Shown: piece by piece, positions 38,611-46,766 of the stretch
How the letters are laid out: every line of letters begins with the position of its first letter
How positions within the stretch are numbered: position 1 is the first letter of the stretch
Assembly: GCA_944393235.1 (NCBI GenBank)
Contig: CALXZJ010000003.1
Location: 1 to 64,000 of the forward strand
DNA: 64,000 nt
Origin: an uncultured Alphaproteobacteria bacterium
GTDB taxonomy: Bacteria; Pseudomonadota; Alphaproteobacteria; RF32; CAG-239
Reading direction: 5' to 3'
The notes under the pieces: generated by a model
What the model saw: the letters and a program-made list of their open reading frames with translations, nothing else
What the model was told of the DNA's origin: nothing
Database searches by the model: none
Position numbers and translations under genes: made by a program

Positions 38611-38973
38611 ATGAATACACCAAGAAAATTGTTTGAAAAAAGAAAGGCGCGTGTCAGAACCGCTTTGAAAAAAGCCGCCAACGGAAAGTTGAGATTGTCG
38701 GTTTTTCGCAGCGGTAAGCATATTTACGCGCAGATTATTGACGATGCCAAAGGTGCAACGGTTGCTTCTGCATCTACTTTGGATAAAGAAGTCCGCGACA
38801 GCATCAAAAAGTCATCTACGGTTGAAGCCGCCGGCTTCATTGGTAAATTAATTGCTGAAAGAGCAGCTAAGTCAGGTGTAAGCGAAGTCGTGTTTGACCG
38901 CGGCGGCTATATTTATCATGGTCGTGTTAAAGCTTTGGCAGACGCTGCCCGTGCAGCCGGATTAAAATTCTAG
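38611..38973 (+). CDS. rplR: 50S ribosomal protein L18
   Basis: 120 residues. [29 protein letters not shown] and [26 protein letters not shown]-like end are typical. Binds 5S rRNA with L5. Confidence 0.97.
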   Translation: MNTPRKLFEKRKARVRTALKKAANGKLRLSVFRSGKHIYAQIIDDAKGATVASASTLDKEVRDSIKKSSTVEAAGFIGKLIAERAAKSGVSEVVFDRGGYIYHGRVKALADAARAAGLKF

Positions 38974-38983
38974 GAGAAGTAAG

Positions 38984-39544
38984 ATGGCAGTAGATCGTCA
39001 TAACAAAAAAGAAAAAACCGAAGAATTGGTCGAAAAACTGGTTCACGTTAACCGCGTTGCCAAGACCGTTAAAGGCGGCCGTACGATGTCTTTTGCAGCC
39101 GTTGTGGTGGTTGGCGACCAAAAAGGGCGTGTCGGGTTTGGTTCCGGCAAAGCCGCCGAGGTTCCGGAAGCCATTGTTAAAGCGACCAACGAGGCGAAAA
39201 AGAATATGGTTCGCATTCCGCTGCGTGAAGGCAGAACGCTGCATCACGATGTGGCGGGTCGTTTCGGCGCCGGAAAAGTTATTTTAAGAACAGCTCCGGC
39301 CGGTACCGGTGTTATTGCCGGCGGTCCGATGCGTGCCGTGTTTGAAGTTTTGGGCGTGCAAGATGTGGTTGCAAAATCATTGGGTTCAAACAATCCGTAT
39401 AACATGATTAAAGCAACTTTTAACGCTTTGCAGTCTATCAATTCTCCGCGCATGATTGCCGCCAAACGCGGTAAAAAAGTCGGGGATATTGTCAGCCGCC
39501 GCGAGAATTCTTCAAACGTTAAAATGGAAAAAGAGGAGGCTTAA
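38984..39544 (+). CDS. rpsE: 30S ribosomal protein S5
   Basis: 186 residues. [38 protein letters not shown] (double-stranded RNA-binding fold) and [28 protein letters not shown] are diagnostic. Translational accuracy protein of the 30S. Confidence 0.97.
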   Translation: MAVDRHNKKEKTEELVEKLVHVNRVAKTVKGGRTMSFAAVVVVGDQKGRVGFGSGKAAEVPEAIVKATNEAKKNMVRIPLREGRTLHHDVAGRFGAGKVILRTAPAGTGVIAGGPMRAVFEVLGVQDVVAKSLGSNNPYNMIKATFNALQSINSPRMIAAKRGKKVGDIVSRRENSSNVKMEKEEA

Positions 39545-39547
39545 TCC

Positions 39548-39730
39548 ATGGCTAAAAAGACATTGAAAGTTACTCAAATCGCGAGCCCTATCGGCAAGCC
39601 GAAAGACCAGAGAGCAACTTTAATCGGATTGGGCTTGAACAAAATGAATCGCACTGCGGTGTTGGAAGATACGCCGGCAATCCGTGGGATGATTAAAAAG
39701 GTTAGCCACCTCGTTAAAGTTGAGGAGTAA
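39548..39730 (+). CDS. rpmD: 50S ribosomal protein L30
   Basis: 60 residues. [57 protein letters not shown] covers the whole short fold. Followed by an unusual 158-base gap with a long palindrome before rplO. Confidence 0.95.
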   Translation: MAKKTLKVTQIASPIGKPKDQRATLIGLGLNKMNRTAVLEDTPAIRGMIKKVSHLVKVEE

Positions 39731-39737
39731 CGGTTTT

Positions 39738-39827
39738 ACAAAGCAGGCTTCAAGTTGTCCGGTTTGCCCGCTTATGTGGCTGTTTGCACATGGTGCTTAC
39801 AAATCGGACAACGGTAAGCCCGTTTGT
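39738..39827. repeat. long imperfect palindrome between rpmD and rplO
   Basis: Two arms of about 28 bases, 39738-39765 and 39800-39827, pair almost completely: ACAAAGCAGGCTT/AAGCCCGTTTGT outside and GTTGTCCGGTTTG/CAAATCGGACAAC inside. The central 34 bases hold a second short hairpin (ATGTG/CACAT). The whole can fold as one 90-base stem-loop in RNA. No T run follows, so it is not a simple terminator; it may be a processing/regulatory site or a small palindromic insertion. Confidence 0.75.
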
Positions 39828-39888
39828 AGAAATCTGTTTATGACAAAACTTTTTATAGTAAAATTAAAAATTAGTTAGGTGAAAGAAA

Positions 39889-40344
39889 ATGAAACTTAAT
39901 GAATTGAAAAACAATCCGGGAGCGACCAAAGACCGTATCCGTGTCGGACGCGGTATCGGCAGCGGCAAGGGTAAAACCGGTGGCCGCGGCGTTAAGGGTC
40001 AGAAATCCCGCTCGGGCGGCGCCAAAAACGGTTTTGAAGGCGGACAAATGCCGATTTACCGTCGTTTGCCGAAACGTGGTTTTAAGAATCCGTTTGCGCT
40101 TCATTTTGCGGTTGTTAATCTGGATACTATTCAAAAAGCCATTGATGCCGGCAAGTTGGACGCCAGCGCTATTGATATTGAAGCTTTGTTGAAATCCAGA
40201 ATTATTTCCGGCAAAAAAGACGGTGTTCGTCTGTTGGCTCGCGGTGCGATTACCACCAGCATCAACATTTCAGTCAACTCCGCTTCCAAGGCGGCGGTTG
40301 AGGCGGTTGAAAAAGCCGGCGGTAAAGTCAACGTTGTTGCTTAA
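39889..40344 (+). CDS. rplO: 50S ribosomal protein L15
   Basis: 151 residues. [43 protein letters not shown] start and [17 protein letters not shown] are diagnostic. Last gene of the spc block before the island; a terminator follows 24 bases after its stop, so secY is not on the same uninterrupted transcript. Confidence 0.97.
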   Translation: MKLNELKNNPGATKDRIRVGRGIGSGKGKTGGRGVKGQKSRSGGAKNGFEGGQMPIYRRLPKRGFKNPFALHFAVVNLDTIQKAIDAGKLDASAIDIEALLKSRIISGKKDGVRLLARGAITTSINISVNSASKAAVEAVEKAGGKVNVVA

Positions 40345-40368
40345 GTCGAGAGCTTAGAGTAAGTGCTA

Positions 40369-40401
40369 AAAAAGCCCACCATTTCAGATGGCGGGCTTTT
40401 T
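40369..40401 (+). terminator. rho-independent terminator after rplO
   Basis: Stem GCCCACCAT/ATGGCGGGC (one A-C mismatch) extended by A/T pairs, 5-base loop, and a T run to 40401. Its presence means the downstream island and secY need their own promoters. Confidence 0.85.
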
Positions 40402-40437
40402 GGTATGAAGAGCTTTGGTGCTTTTTGTTTATGGAAA

Positions 40438-40683
40438 TTATGTATGGGGAGGCGATTTGCTTGTAGTACTTTGAGTTCTGCGAGTTTTGGTTTTGGCAAG
40501 GTGTTGTTTTATTATGTACAAAAACGCCAGTACGATTGCCAACAAGCCGCCCCATAACGATACATTGATATGAAAAGTAAAATATGTTTCCAGCAATTCG
40601 GGGTTTGCGGGGATATACTCGGCGCCTTTGGCGGCGGCAAGGGCGAGGTTTGGTGATTTTGATTGCCCAAGGAAGATATCGTG
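40438..40683 (-). pseudogene. remnant of a membrane-protein gene (C-terminal part)
   Basis: A stop-to-stop minus-strand frame with no plausible start codon near its beginning encodes an unusually protein-like stretch: SKSPNLALAAAKGAEYIPAN, PELLETYFTFHINV, then one membrane segment (SLWGGLLAIVLAFLYIIKQ) and a basic Thr/Ser/Lys tail. It overlaps no other gene and lies just downstream (on its strand) of the island promoter. I read it as the C-terminal end of a deleted membrane-protein gene. The family is not recognised. Confidence 0.4.
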
Positions 40684-40690
40684 TTATAAT
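40663..40690 (+). promoter_or_regulatory. promoter of the antitoxin-like/zeta unit
   Basis: TTGCCC (40663-40668), 16-base spacer, TATAAT (40685-40690) with a TG extension (TGTTATAAT). An AAGGAG ribosome site follows at 40701-40706. Confidence 0.6.
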
Positions 40691-40715
40691 GCAGATATAT
40701 AAGGAGAAAAAAACA

Positions 40716-41015
40716 ATGGATGAAAAAACAGATTACAGCGACCCGACGGTTTTGGCACAGACGGACACAGCCATTGAGATTATGGCCGGAATGCGGGCAA
40801 CCCGCATTACGCGTCTTGCTTTGGAAAAAATGAAGCCGGAACAGGAAAGAGACGATAAGCTTATGGCGCGTTTGGAAAGAGAATTGCAACTGCTTAATGA
40901 AGAACGTCATTTGATGTATCAAGGCGACCGGGAAACCAGAGATAAAATTTTGAATGAATATTCCAAAGAAATGAAAGAATATCTTGCGGGAAAAAAGAAT
41001 GACAGAGGATTATAA
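40716..41015 (+). CDS. small charged protein upstream of zeta-toxin remnant (putative antitoxin)
   Basis: 99-residue, mostly helical and highly charged protein (Glu/Lys/Arg-rich, e.g. RLERELQLLNEERHLMYQ). No known domain recognised. Its own promoter and AAGGAG site place the start at 40716; a longer frame from 40584 crosses the promoter. It overlaps the zeta-toxin fragment that follows by 17 bases, the tight coupling expected of a toxin-antitoxin pair, so an antitoxin role is inferred from position only. Confidence 0.65.
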   Translation: MDEKTDYSDPTVLAQTDTAIEIMAGMRATRITRLALEKMKPEQERDDKLMARLERELQLLNEERHLMYQGDRETRDKILNEYSKEMKEYLAGKKNDRGL

Positions 41016-41329
41016 ACTTCCGCCAGAAGTTCACGATGCTATTTGTGAGGAAATAAAAAAAGGTTTATTTGACGGGAAAGAACCGGTTTCAAACCCGCAG
41101 ATTTTTATTTTGGGCGGTCAGCCCGGTGCCGGAAAAAGCGTTTTAACCAAAAGGGTTTATGAAAATTTTGGCAGTTTTAACCGGTTTGCGCCATCAACTT
41201 ACGGCGGGGCTTATTCAAAATGTGCGTTCTAAAATTGCAACACCTAAAAACAATCAAGATAATATAAAAGACACGCCGGCTTCTCGCGGTGAAACTATTA
41301 TCAGAAAAAACAATCAGAATACATTATAA
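40999..41329 (+). pseudogene. zeta-toxin-like kinase gene, internally deleted and frameshifted
   Basis: The first 77 residues (ATG at 40999) match the N-terminus of zeta-toxin domain proteins: an amphipathic helical lead, then the P-loop FILGGQPGAGKSVLTK. Zeta toxins are usually 200 residues or more and phosphorylate UDP-GlcNAc-type substrates. Here the frame stops at 41232, soon after the P-loop. A second frame (ATG at 41159, stop at 41329) carries on with LIQNVRSKIATPKNNQ and a polar tail, which looks like the original C-terminal end after an out-of-frame deletion. The catalytic Asp/Arg residues beyond the P-loop are gone, so it should be inactive. Confidence 0.65.
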
Positions 41330-41337
41330 GAATTTCC

Positions 41338-41368
41338 TTGCAAAAAAGTTTGTTTTCTTTAATATAAG
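41338..41368 (+). promoter_or_regulatory. promoter of the structured RNA, resembling the S10 promoter
   Basis: TTGCAA (41338-41343) and TATAAG (41363-41368), with the shared internal stretch AGTTTGTTTT also seen between the hexamers of the S10 promoter at 30726. Spacing is 19 bases, or 17 to an overlapping AATATA. The following hairpin and a TCTAACAAAC segment mirror the S10 leader. Confidence 0.55.
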
Positions 41369-41530
41369 CACTGCCGTCGGTTGACGGTGGTGTCTAACAA
41401 ACATCTTACAAACAAAAACTCCTTCTTGGGGAGTGGGCGAAATAAGACCTTCGGGTACGAATAAGCCTGACTGAGTTTGTACAGTTTTTGAGCTCCCCAC
41501 CTTAAAAGTTTTTAAGGTGGTTTTGTTTTA
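41369..41530 (+). ncRNA. candidate structured RNA / attenuator with rRNA-like leader
   Basis: About 160 bases of strongly structured RNA before a small HTH gene. In order: a 10-bp hairpin (41369-41378 with 41383-41392); a degenerate boxA-like TCTAACAAAC; a segment ACTCC (41418-41422) that can pair with GGAGT (41430-41434); the same G-tract GGGGAG (41428-41433) that can instead pair with CTCCCC (41493-41498), enclosing two small hairpins (ACC-TTCG-GGT and ACTG/CAGT); and a terminator (41497-41530). The C-tract is shared between the long-range helix and the terminator stem, so alternative folds are mutually exclusive, as in riboswitches and attenuators. Does not match any RNA family I can recall. 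Confidence 0.55.
41497..41530 (+). terminator. rho-independent terminator ending the structured RNA
   Basis: Stem CCACCTTAAAA (41497-41507) with TTTTAAGGTGG (41510-41520), 2-base loop extension, then TTTTGTTTTA. It lies 31 bases before the ATG of the HTH gene, in position to control it. Confidence 0.85.
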
Positions 41531-41560
41531 ATTTTATAAACAAATTAAGGAGCAAAAAAT

Positions 41561-41863
41561 ATGAGTAAAGGAAGCGGCCACGCCAAAGTGGTCAAAAGGT
41601 CATTTAACAAACAACTCATGCGTTGCCTGGGCGAATATCGCAAACAACTGGGTTTAAGCGCCTCGCGGGTTTCGGCGGCGACCGGCATTGCCGAAATCAA
41701 GTTAAAACGCGCCGAAATAACGGGAAACATTTTGGCGTTTGACATGGCAAAGTTGTTGTATTTTTACCGCAAATGGTTTACGGTCAGCTTGATTGATGAG
41801 CAGCCGCTTCATGAACAAATTGTTGTTTTGCTTAATCAAAAGCATGAAACGGGCGAAGATTAA
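41561..41863 (+). CDS. small helix-turn-helix (XRE-like) protein
   Basis: 100-residue basic protein with a Cro/cI-like helix-turn-helix in its middle (LGEYRKQLGLSASRVSAATGIAEIKLKRAE, residues about 23-52), followed by FDMAKLLYFYRKW, which fits helices 4-5 of the XRE fold. Ribosome site AAGGAG at 41549-41554. It sits directly downstream of the attenuator-like RNA and may be its controlled gene. Probably a transcriptional regulator; target unknown. Confidence 0.65.
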   Translation: MSKGSGHAKVVKRSFNKQLMRCLGEYRKQLGLSASRVSAATGIAEIKLKRAEITGNILAFDMAKLLYFYRKWFTVSLIDEQPLHEQIVVLLNQKHETGED

Positions 41864-42006
41864 AAACACTTAATATATTATTACTTGTAAAACTTTTTTG
41901 TACATAATCCTTTTTATGAGGTTTGTGGGGTTATATTATATGAAAAATATTGACGAATGGGTGTTTTTTTTATATCCTAAAATTGTCAGACATCGGGAGA
42001 GAGAAA

Positions 42007-42525
42007 ATGAAACTCAGTCTGCAGGATACTTTTGGCGCGACAATTGAGAAAGGCTCTTATGAAAGGGTGGATTTGAGCCGTGCCAAAGGTTTTTATATTG
42101 AACCCGGTGTCAAAATCAAAGTTCTTATTTTAAACAACACTTATCGTGCCAATATTCCCAAGGGAAAATACGGGCGGATTTTTCTTAATCAAGCCAGCGA
42201 ATTTCATATTGATGAAGAAGCAAAAATCAATAGTTTGATTTTGAGTTCGTCACGTCGTGCCAAAGTGCCGGCTTTGAAATATGATGAAATTAATTTGAGC
42301 GGCGCTTCAGGGTTTGAAATCGCGCCCGGCGTGCGTGTAGGGAAACTTTTTTTGGAAGGTTGCCGCCATTTTGTTATTCCGAAAGGGTGGTATCATTTTA
42401 TTTTTTTAGGCAACGCTTTGGATTATATGATTATGCCCGGTGTGAGACGTTGGCGGATTATCGGTGCCGACCCTAAACTTGTCCGTTTGGCTGAGGAACA
42501 CGGCAAACAGGCGGAAAACGGATAG
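42007..42525 (+). CDS. protein of tandem 37-residue repeats
   Basis: 172-residue protein almost wholly made of an exact 37-residue repeat: units at residues 13-49, 50-86, 87-123 and 124 onwards, with a half unit at the N-terminus (LSLQDTFGAT aligns with LILNNTYRAN). Consensus: (I/V)PKGxYxxIxLxxAxxFxIxPGVKIxxLILxxxxRA. Alternating hydrophobic residues suggest a beta-helix or beta-solenoid. The ATG at 42007 follows GGGAGAGAG; a frame from 41950 adds 19 unrelated residues. No signal peptide. I recognise no family; it lies in the rplO-secY island. Confidence 0.7.
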   Translation: MKLSLQDTFGATIEKGSYERVDLSRAKGFYIEPGVKIKVLILNNTYRANIPKGKYGRIFLNQASEFHIDEEAKINSLILSSSRRAKVPALKYDEINLSGASGFEIAPGVRVGKLFLEGCRHFVIPKGWYHFIFLGNALDYMIMPGVRRWRIIGADPKLVRLAEEHGKQAENG

Positions 42526-42580
42526 TCTCAACAGCGCTTGGCAAGCTTCCGGTAAAAAATTGAGGATAAAGAGAAAATTG

Positions 42581-42609
42581 TTGCAATAAATTTTTAATTT
42601 GTGTATTAG
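42581..42609 (+). promoter_or_regulatory. candidate promoter for secY-adk
   Basis: TTGCAA (42581-42586), 17-base spacer, TATTAG (42604-42609), 68 bases before the secY ATG. A small hairpin AGGGTTTTTTATGACCCT follows in the leader. A promoter is expected here because a terminator and the accessory island separate secY from rplO. Confidence 0.5.
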
Positions 42610-42676
42610 AGTATGCAAAAGGGTTTTTTATGACCCTGTTTATTTGTGTTTTAAATAATGATTTAAGGAAGAAGAA

Positions 42677-44029
42677 ATGGTATCATTGGCAGAAAAAATG
42701 GCGGCGAATATGGATATGTCCGCGTTTAGCAAAGCTGACGAACTTAAAAGAAGATTATGGTTTACGATTTTGGCGCTGATTGTGTTCCGTTTGGGTACGT
42801 TTATCCCGCTGCCGGGGATTGACGCCAGAGCTTTGTCGGAAATTTTTGCACAGCACTCGGGCGGAATTTTAGGCATGTTTAATATGTTTTCCGGCGGTGC
42901 TTTGTCGCGTATGACGATTTTTGCCTTGAACATCTTCCCGTATATTTCGGCTTCCATTATTATTCAACTTGGGCAGTCGGTTATTCCGTCGTTGGCGGCT
43001 TTGAAGAAAGAGGGCGAGGCAGGACACCGCAAGGTGACGCATTATACCAAGATTTTGACGGTGTTTATCACGATTATCCAAGGTTATGGTATTGCCGTCG
43101 GCTTGGAAAGCATGAGCGCCGGTGCCGGTGCTTCGGTGGTGGTTATTCCGAGCTTTGTGTTTAAGTTTACGACGATTGTTTCGCTGGTGGGCGGCACGAT
43201 GTTTGTGGTGTGGCTCGGCGATCAGATTACCTCCCGCGGGGTGGGCAACGGTTCGTCTTTGATTATTACCGTTGGTATTATTGCCAACATTCCGAACGCT
43301 TTGGCGCAAACTTTTGAGTTGGGTCGAATCGGCTCCATGTCTTTGGGTGTGATTGCCATGTTGTTGGTGATGGCTTTGGCTTTGATTTATATTATCGTGT
43401 TTGTGGAACGGGCGCAACGCAAAATCGTTATTCAATATCCGAAGCGTCAGATGGGCATGCGTATGACCGCGGCAGAAAGTTCGCATTTGCCGCTTAAGAT
43501 TAACCCGACGGGCGTTATTCCGCCGATTTTTGCCAGCTCGTTGTTGCTGCTGCCAATTACGATTGCCAATCTCTCGGCACAAAACGGGCCTTCATGGGCG
43601 CAGACCATGAGCCAGTGGCTCGGTCACGGCCAGCCTTTGTATTTGGCTTTGTATGCGTTCTTGATTATCTTTTTTGCCTTTTTCTATACCGCGGTGGTGT
43701 TCAATCCGGAAGAAACGGCGGATAATTTGAAAAAGCACGGTGGTTTTATTGCCGGTATCCGTCCGGGCAAAAATACGGCTGAATACTTAGATTATGTTAT
43801 TACGCGTTTGACGGTTTTGGGCGCGGCGTATTTAACAGCTTTGTGCATTTTGCCGGAAATTTTGATTTCCAAACTTTCGGTTCCGTTTGTTTTGGGCGGT
43901 ACGACTTTGCTTATCGTGGTGCAAGTAACCATGGACTTTGTAACGCAGGTTCAGTCGCATCTGATTGCTTATCAATATGAGGGGCTGATTAAAAAAGCTG
44001 CTTTGGTGCATAACAAGAAAAGAAAATAA
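42677..44029 (+). CDS. secY: preprotein translocase subunit SecY
   Basis: 450-residue ten-helix channel of the Sec translocon. Conserved pieces: FRLGTFIPLPGIDARAL near residue 40, the plug region, GNGSSLIITVGIIANIPNA, and the cytosolic loop QRKIVIQYPKRQMG that binds SecA and the ribosome. Followed by adk 5 bases later, the classical secY-adk arrangement. Confidence 0.97.
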   Translation: MVSLAEKMAANMDMSAFSKADELKRRLWFTILALIVFRLGTFIPLPGIDARALSEIFAQHSGGILGMFNMFSGGALSRMTIFALNIFPYISASIIIQLGQSVIPSLAALKKEGEAGHRKVTHYTKILTVFITIIQGYGIAVGLESMSAGAGASVVVIPSFVFKFTTIVSLVGGTMFVVWLGDQITSRGVGNGSSLIITVGIIANIPNALAQTFELGRIGSMSLGVIAMLLVMALALIYIIVFVERAQRKIVIQYPKRQMGMRMTAAESSHLPLKINPTGVIPPIFASSLLLLPITIANLSAQNGPSWAQTMSQWLGHGQPLYLALYAFLIIFFAFFYTAVVFNPEETADNLKKHGGFIAGIRPGKNTAEYLDYVITRLTVLGAAYLTALCILPEILISKLSVPFVLGGTTLLIVVQVTMDFVTQVQSHLIAYQYEGLIKKAALVHNKKRK

Positions 44030-44034
44030 TAGCC

Positions 44035-44724
44035 ATGGATAAAAACGGAAATGGTTTGCATGTGGTCTTTACCGGAGCCCCGGGTTGCGGTAAAGGCACA
44101 CAAGCCCGAATCTTGAAAGAACGGGCGCACATATGCCATCTTTCCACCGGTGAAATGCTGCGCACAGAGGCCGCCAAAGACACCCCCTTGGGGCGGGAGC
44201 TTAAAGCGGCACTTGATCGAGGCGAATTTGCCACCGATGAGATGATTATCAAAATGGTTTCAAACCGAATTGCTGAGAATGATTGCAAAAACGGTTTTAT
44301 TTTAGACGGCTTTCCAAGGACACTGCCGCAGGCGGAAGCCTTGGAAGGGATTTTGAGCGAAAAGGGCTTGAAGCTTGACCGCGTGATTGAGATTCAAGTG
44401 CCGGATGAGATTATTATGGAGCGTATTTTGGGACGTTATAGCTGTATGAAGTGTGGACAAGGCTATCATGACAAGTTTCAAAAGCCTAAAGTTTATGGTG
44501 TGTGTGATGTTTGCGGCGGCACGGAGTTTGCCCGCCGGGCAGATGATAATCGTACGACCGTGCAGAACAGGCTGATTAATTATCGGGCTTTGACGTATCC
44601 GACCATCCCCTATTTTGAAAAGAAAGGTTTGCTTTCGTGTGTGGATGGTACCGGAACAATTGAGGCTACGGCGCAAAAAATTGCTAAAGTTCTAGGGCTT
44701 AAAGACACAGAAACAGCTGGGTAA
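44035..44724 (+). CDS. adk: adenylate kinase with Cys4 zinc lid
   Basis: 229-residue enzyme catalysing AMP + ATP to 2 ADP. P-loop GAPGCGKGTQA near residues 14-24, AMP-binding STGEMLRTE and DGFPRTLPQAEAL. The lid carries four cysteines (C-X2-C ... C-X2-C in CMKCGQGYHD and VCDVCGG), the zinc-binding long form. The start ATG lies 5 bases after secY. Confidence 0.95.
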   Translation: MDKNGNGLHVVFTGAPGCGKGTQARILKERAHICHLSTGEMLRTEAAKDTPLGRELKAALDRGEFATDEMIIKMVSNRIAENDCKNGFILDGFPRTLPQAEALEGILSEKGLKLDRVIEIQVPDEIIMERILGRYSCMKCGQGYHDKFQKPKVYGVCDVCGGTEFARRADDNRTTVQNRLINYRALTYPTIPYFEKKGLLSCVDGTGTIEATAQKIAKVLGLKDTETAG

Positions 44725-44789
44725 ACGTTATAAAAGTCTGGTCAGGGCGGTTTTTATGAAAAAAAATGAATTTTTTGTTAAAAACGCTA

Positions 44790-44817
44790 TTGACTCTGAG
44801 AATTATTCGAATATAAT
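44790..44817 (+). promoter_or_regulatory. strong promoter for rpsM-rpsK-rpoA
   Basis: TTGACT (44790-44795), 16-base spacer, TATAAT (44812-44817), the best sigma-70-like promoter in the window. It lies 70 bases before rpsM and gives the alpha block its own transcript. Confidence 0.75.
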
Positions 44818-44886
44818 CCGCTTAATTTTGAAAAGTGGTGATCAACTTTTTAAATGTTTTAATTTTAATGAAAATGGAGAGTTAAT

Positions 44887-45255
44887 TTGGCTCGTATAGC
44901 TGGCGTAAATATTCCGACCGCTAAGAGAATAGAAATCGCACTGACGTATATTTTCGGCATCGGAAGAAAAACTGCTCAAGACATTTGTGCAAAATCGGGA
45001 ATTTCTGTTGACCGTCGTGTACAGGACTTAAGCGATGAAGAAGTTGCTAAAATCCGTGAAGTGATTGATCGGGATTATTTGGTGGAAGGCGAACTTCGTC
45101 GCGAAGTCGGCGTTAATATCAAGAGATTGATGGATCTTGGTTGTTACAGAGGTTTAAGACATCGTAAAGGTTTGCCGGTACGCGGACAAAGCACTAAGCA
45201 AAATGCTCGTACGCGTAAAGGTAAACGCAAAACAGTTGCGAATAAGAAGAAGTAA
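44887..45255 (+). CDS. rpsM: 30S ribosomal protein S13 (TTG start)
   Basis: 122 residues. [25 protein letters not shown] start and [18 protein letters not shown] end are diagnostic. The initiator is TTG: GGAGAG lies 7 bases upstream and no ATG or GTG is available in frame nearby. Head protein contacting the P-site tRNA. Confidence 0.96.
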   Translation: MARIAGVNIPTAKRIEIALTYIFGIGRKTAQDICAKSGISVDRRVQDLSDEEVAKIREVIDRDYLVEGELRREVGVNIKRLMDLGCYRGLRHRKGLPVRGQSTKQNARTRKGKRKTVANKKK

Positions 45256-45266
45256 GCGAGGTTGCA

Positions 45267-45659
45267 ATGGCTAAAGCAGTAACACAACGTGTTAAGAAAA
45301 AAGAAAAAAAGAATATCACTTCCGGCGTTGCCCACGTGAATTCTACATTTAATAATACCAGAGTAACAATCACCGATGCTCAGGGCAATACAGTTGCATG
45401 GTCGACAGCCGGTGCACAGGGGTTTAAAGGTTCACGCAAATCAACCCCATATGCGGCACAGGTTGCTGCTGAAGAAGCTGGTAAAAAGGCTCAGGAAAAC
45501 GGTATGAAAACTTTGGAAGTCGAAGTCAAAGGTCCGGGGTCGGGCAGAGAATCGGCAATTAGAGCTTTACAGGTTATCGGTTTTACAATTACATCAATTC
45601 GTGATGTTACACCGATTCCGCACAATGGTTGCCGTTTGAGAAAAAGACGTCGCGTTTAA
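45267..45659 (+). CDS. rpsK: 30S ribosomal protein S11
   Basis: 130 residues. [36 protein letters not shown] and the C-terminal [21 protein letters not shown] are typical. Platform protein of the 30S. A GCGGAG/CTCCGC hairpin (45676-45697) follows in the gap before rpoA. Confidence 0.97.
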   Translation: MAKAVTQRVKKKEKKNITSGVAHVNSTFNNTRVTITDAQGNTVAWSTAGAQGFKGSRKSTPYAAQVAAEEAGKKAQENGMKTLEVEVKGPGSGRESAIRALQVIGFTITSIRDVTPIPHNGCRLRKRRRV

Positions 45660-45755
45660 GATAAGTTTTGTTCGGGCGGAGGTTTTTTAATCTCCGCTGT
45701 TTCAGTGTTTTTTATAAAATATATGCATATATAACTTAGAAAAGAGGGTATACCG

Positions 45756-46766
45756 GTGATTCAGAAAAATTGGCAAGAACTTATTAAACCAACTAATTTA
45801 GAAGTTACTTCCGGCGAAGGCGGAAATAAAGCTAAAATAGTGGTAGAACCCCTGGAGAGAGGTTTTGGTTTGACTTTGGGCAATGCCTTGCGCAGAGTTT
45901 TGCTCTCCTCGTTGCAGGGTGGTGCGGTAACCGCCATCAAGATTGACGGCGTTCTGCATGAATTTTCAGTTGTTCCGGGCGTCCGTGAAGATGTGACGGA
46001 TATCGTCTTAAACGTTAAAGGGTTGGCAGTGGCTGTTCATAATGAAGGTCAAAAAATAATGACCTTAAAAGCGGAAGGTCCCTGCACGGTAACGGCAGCA
46101 ATGATTGAAACCGGTCATGATGTCGAAATTATGAATCCGGATCATGTTATCTGCAATTTGGATGCAGGTGCAAAAATTTCTATGGAATTGACGGTGGATA
46201 CCGGCAAAGGTTATGTTCCGGCTTATCAGAACAAGCCGTCTGATGCACCTATCGGATTGATTGCCGTTGATGCAATTTATTCTCCGGTCAAGAAAGTGTC
46301 TTACAAAGTTGAAAATACTCGTGTCGGTCAAATTACCGATTATGATAAATTAACTTTGGTGGTTGAGACCAACGGCGTCGTTTCGCCGGAAGATGCCGTT
46401 GCTTATGCGGCGCGCATCCTGCAAGACCAACTCAAACCGTTTATTAACTTTGACGAGCCGGAAAATGAAGTTGAAGACGTTAAGGAAGAACTACCGTTCA
46501 ATCGCAATCTCTTGAAAAAGGTTGATGAACTTGAACTTTCCGTTCGTTCCGCCAATTGTCTCAAGAACGATAACATCGTTTATATCGGCGATTTGGTACA
46601 AAAGACCGAAGCCGAAATGCTCCGTACGCCAAACTTTGGTCGCAAATCTTTGAACGAAATCAAAGAAGTCCTAGCCAAAATGGGCATCCATCTCGGTATG
46701 GAAACCCCGGGTTGGCCGCCGGAGAATATTGAGGAGTTGATTAAGAAATGTGACGACCACTTCTAA
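45756..46766 (+). CDS. rpoA: RNA polymerase alpha subunit (GTG start)
   Basis: 336 residues. The N-terminal assembly domain contains [24 protein letters not shown]; the C-terminal DNA/activator-binding domain (about residues 250-336) contains [16 protein letters not shown] and [10 protein letters not shown]. Starts at GTG with AGAGGG upstream. Its stop codon lies at the edge of a large palindrome, and rplQ, normally next, is about 17 kb away. Confidence 0.97.
   Translation: MIQKNWQELIKPTNLEVTSGEGGNKAKIVVEPLERGFGLTLGNALRRVLLSSLQGGAVTAIKIDGVLHEFSVVPGVREDVTDIVLNVKGLAVAVHNEGQKIMTLKAEGPCTVTAAMIETGHDVEIMNPDHVICNLDAGAKISMELTVDTGKGYVPAYQNKPSDAPIGLIAVDAIYSPVKKVSYKVENTRVGQITDYDKLTLVVETNGVVSPEDAVAYAARILQDQLKPFINFDEPENEVEDVKEELPFNRNLLKKVDELELSVRSANCLKNDNIVYIGDLVQKTEAEMLRTPNFGRKSLNEIKEVLAKMGIHLGMETPGWPPENIEELIKKCDDHF

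Noticed and set aside
41338-41530. Structured region as 6S RNA, RNase P RNA, tmRNA or a known riboswitch
   Set aside because: None of the conserved sequence signatures of these RNAs that I can recall is present; left as an unknown structured RNA.
42869-43582. 237-residue minus-strand ORF opposite secY
   Set aside because: Antisense shadow rich in Arg, His and Asn, with no domain.
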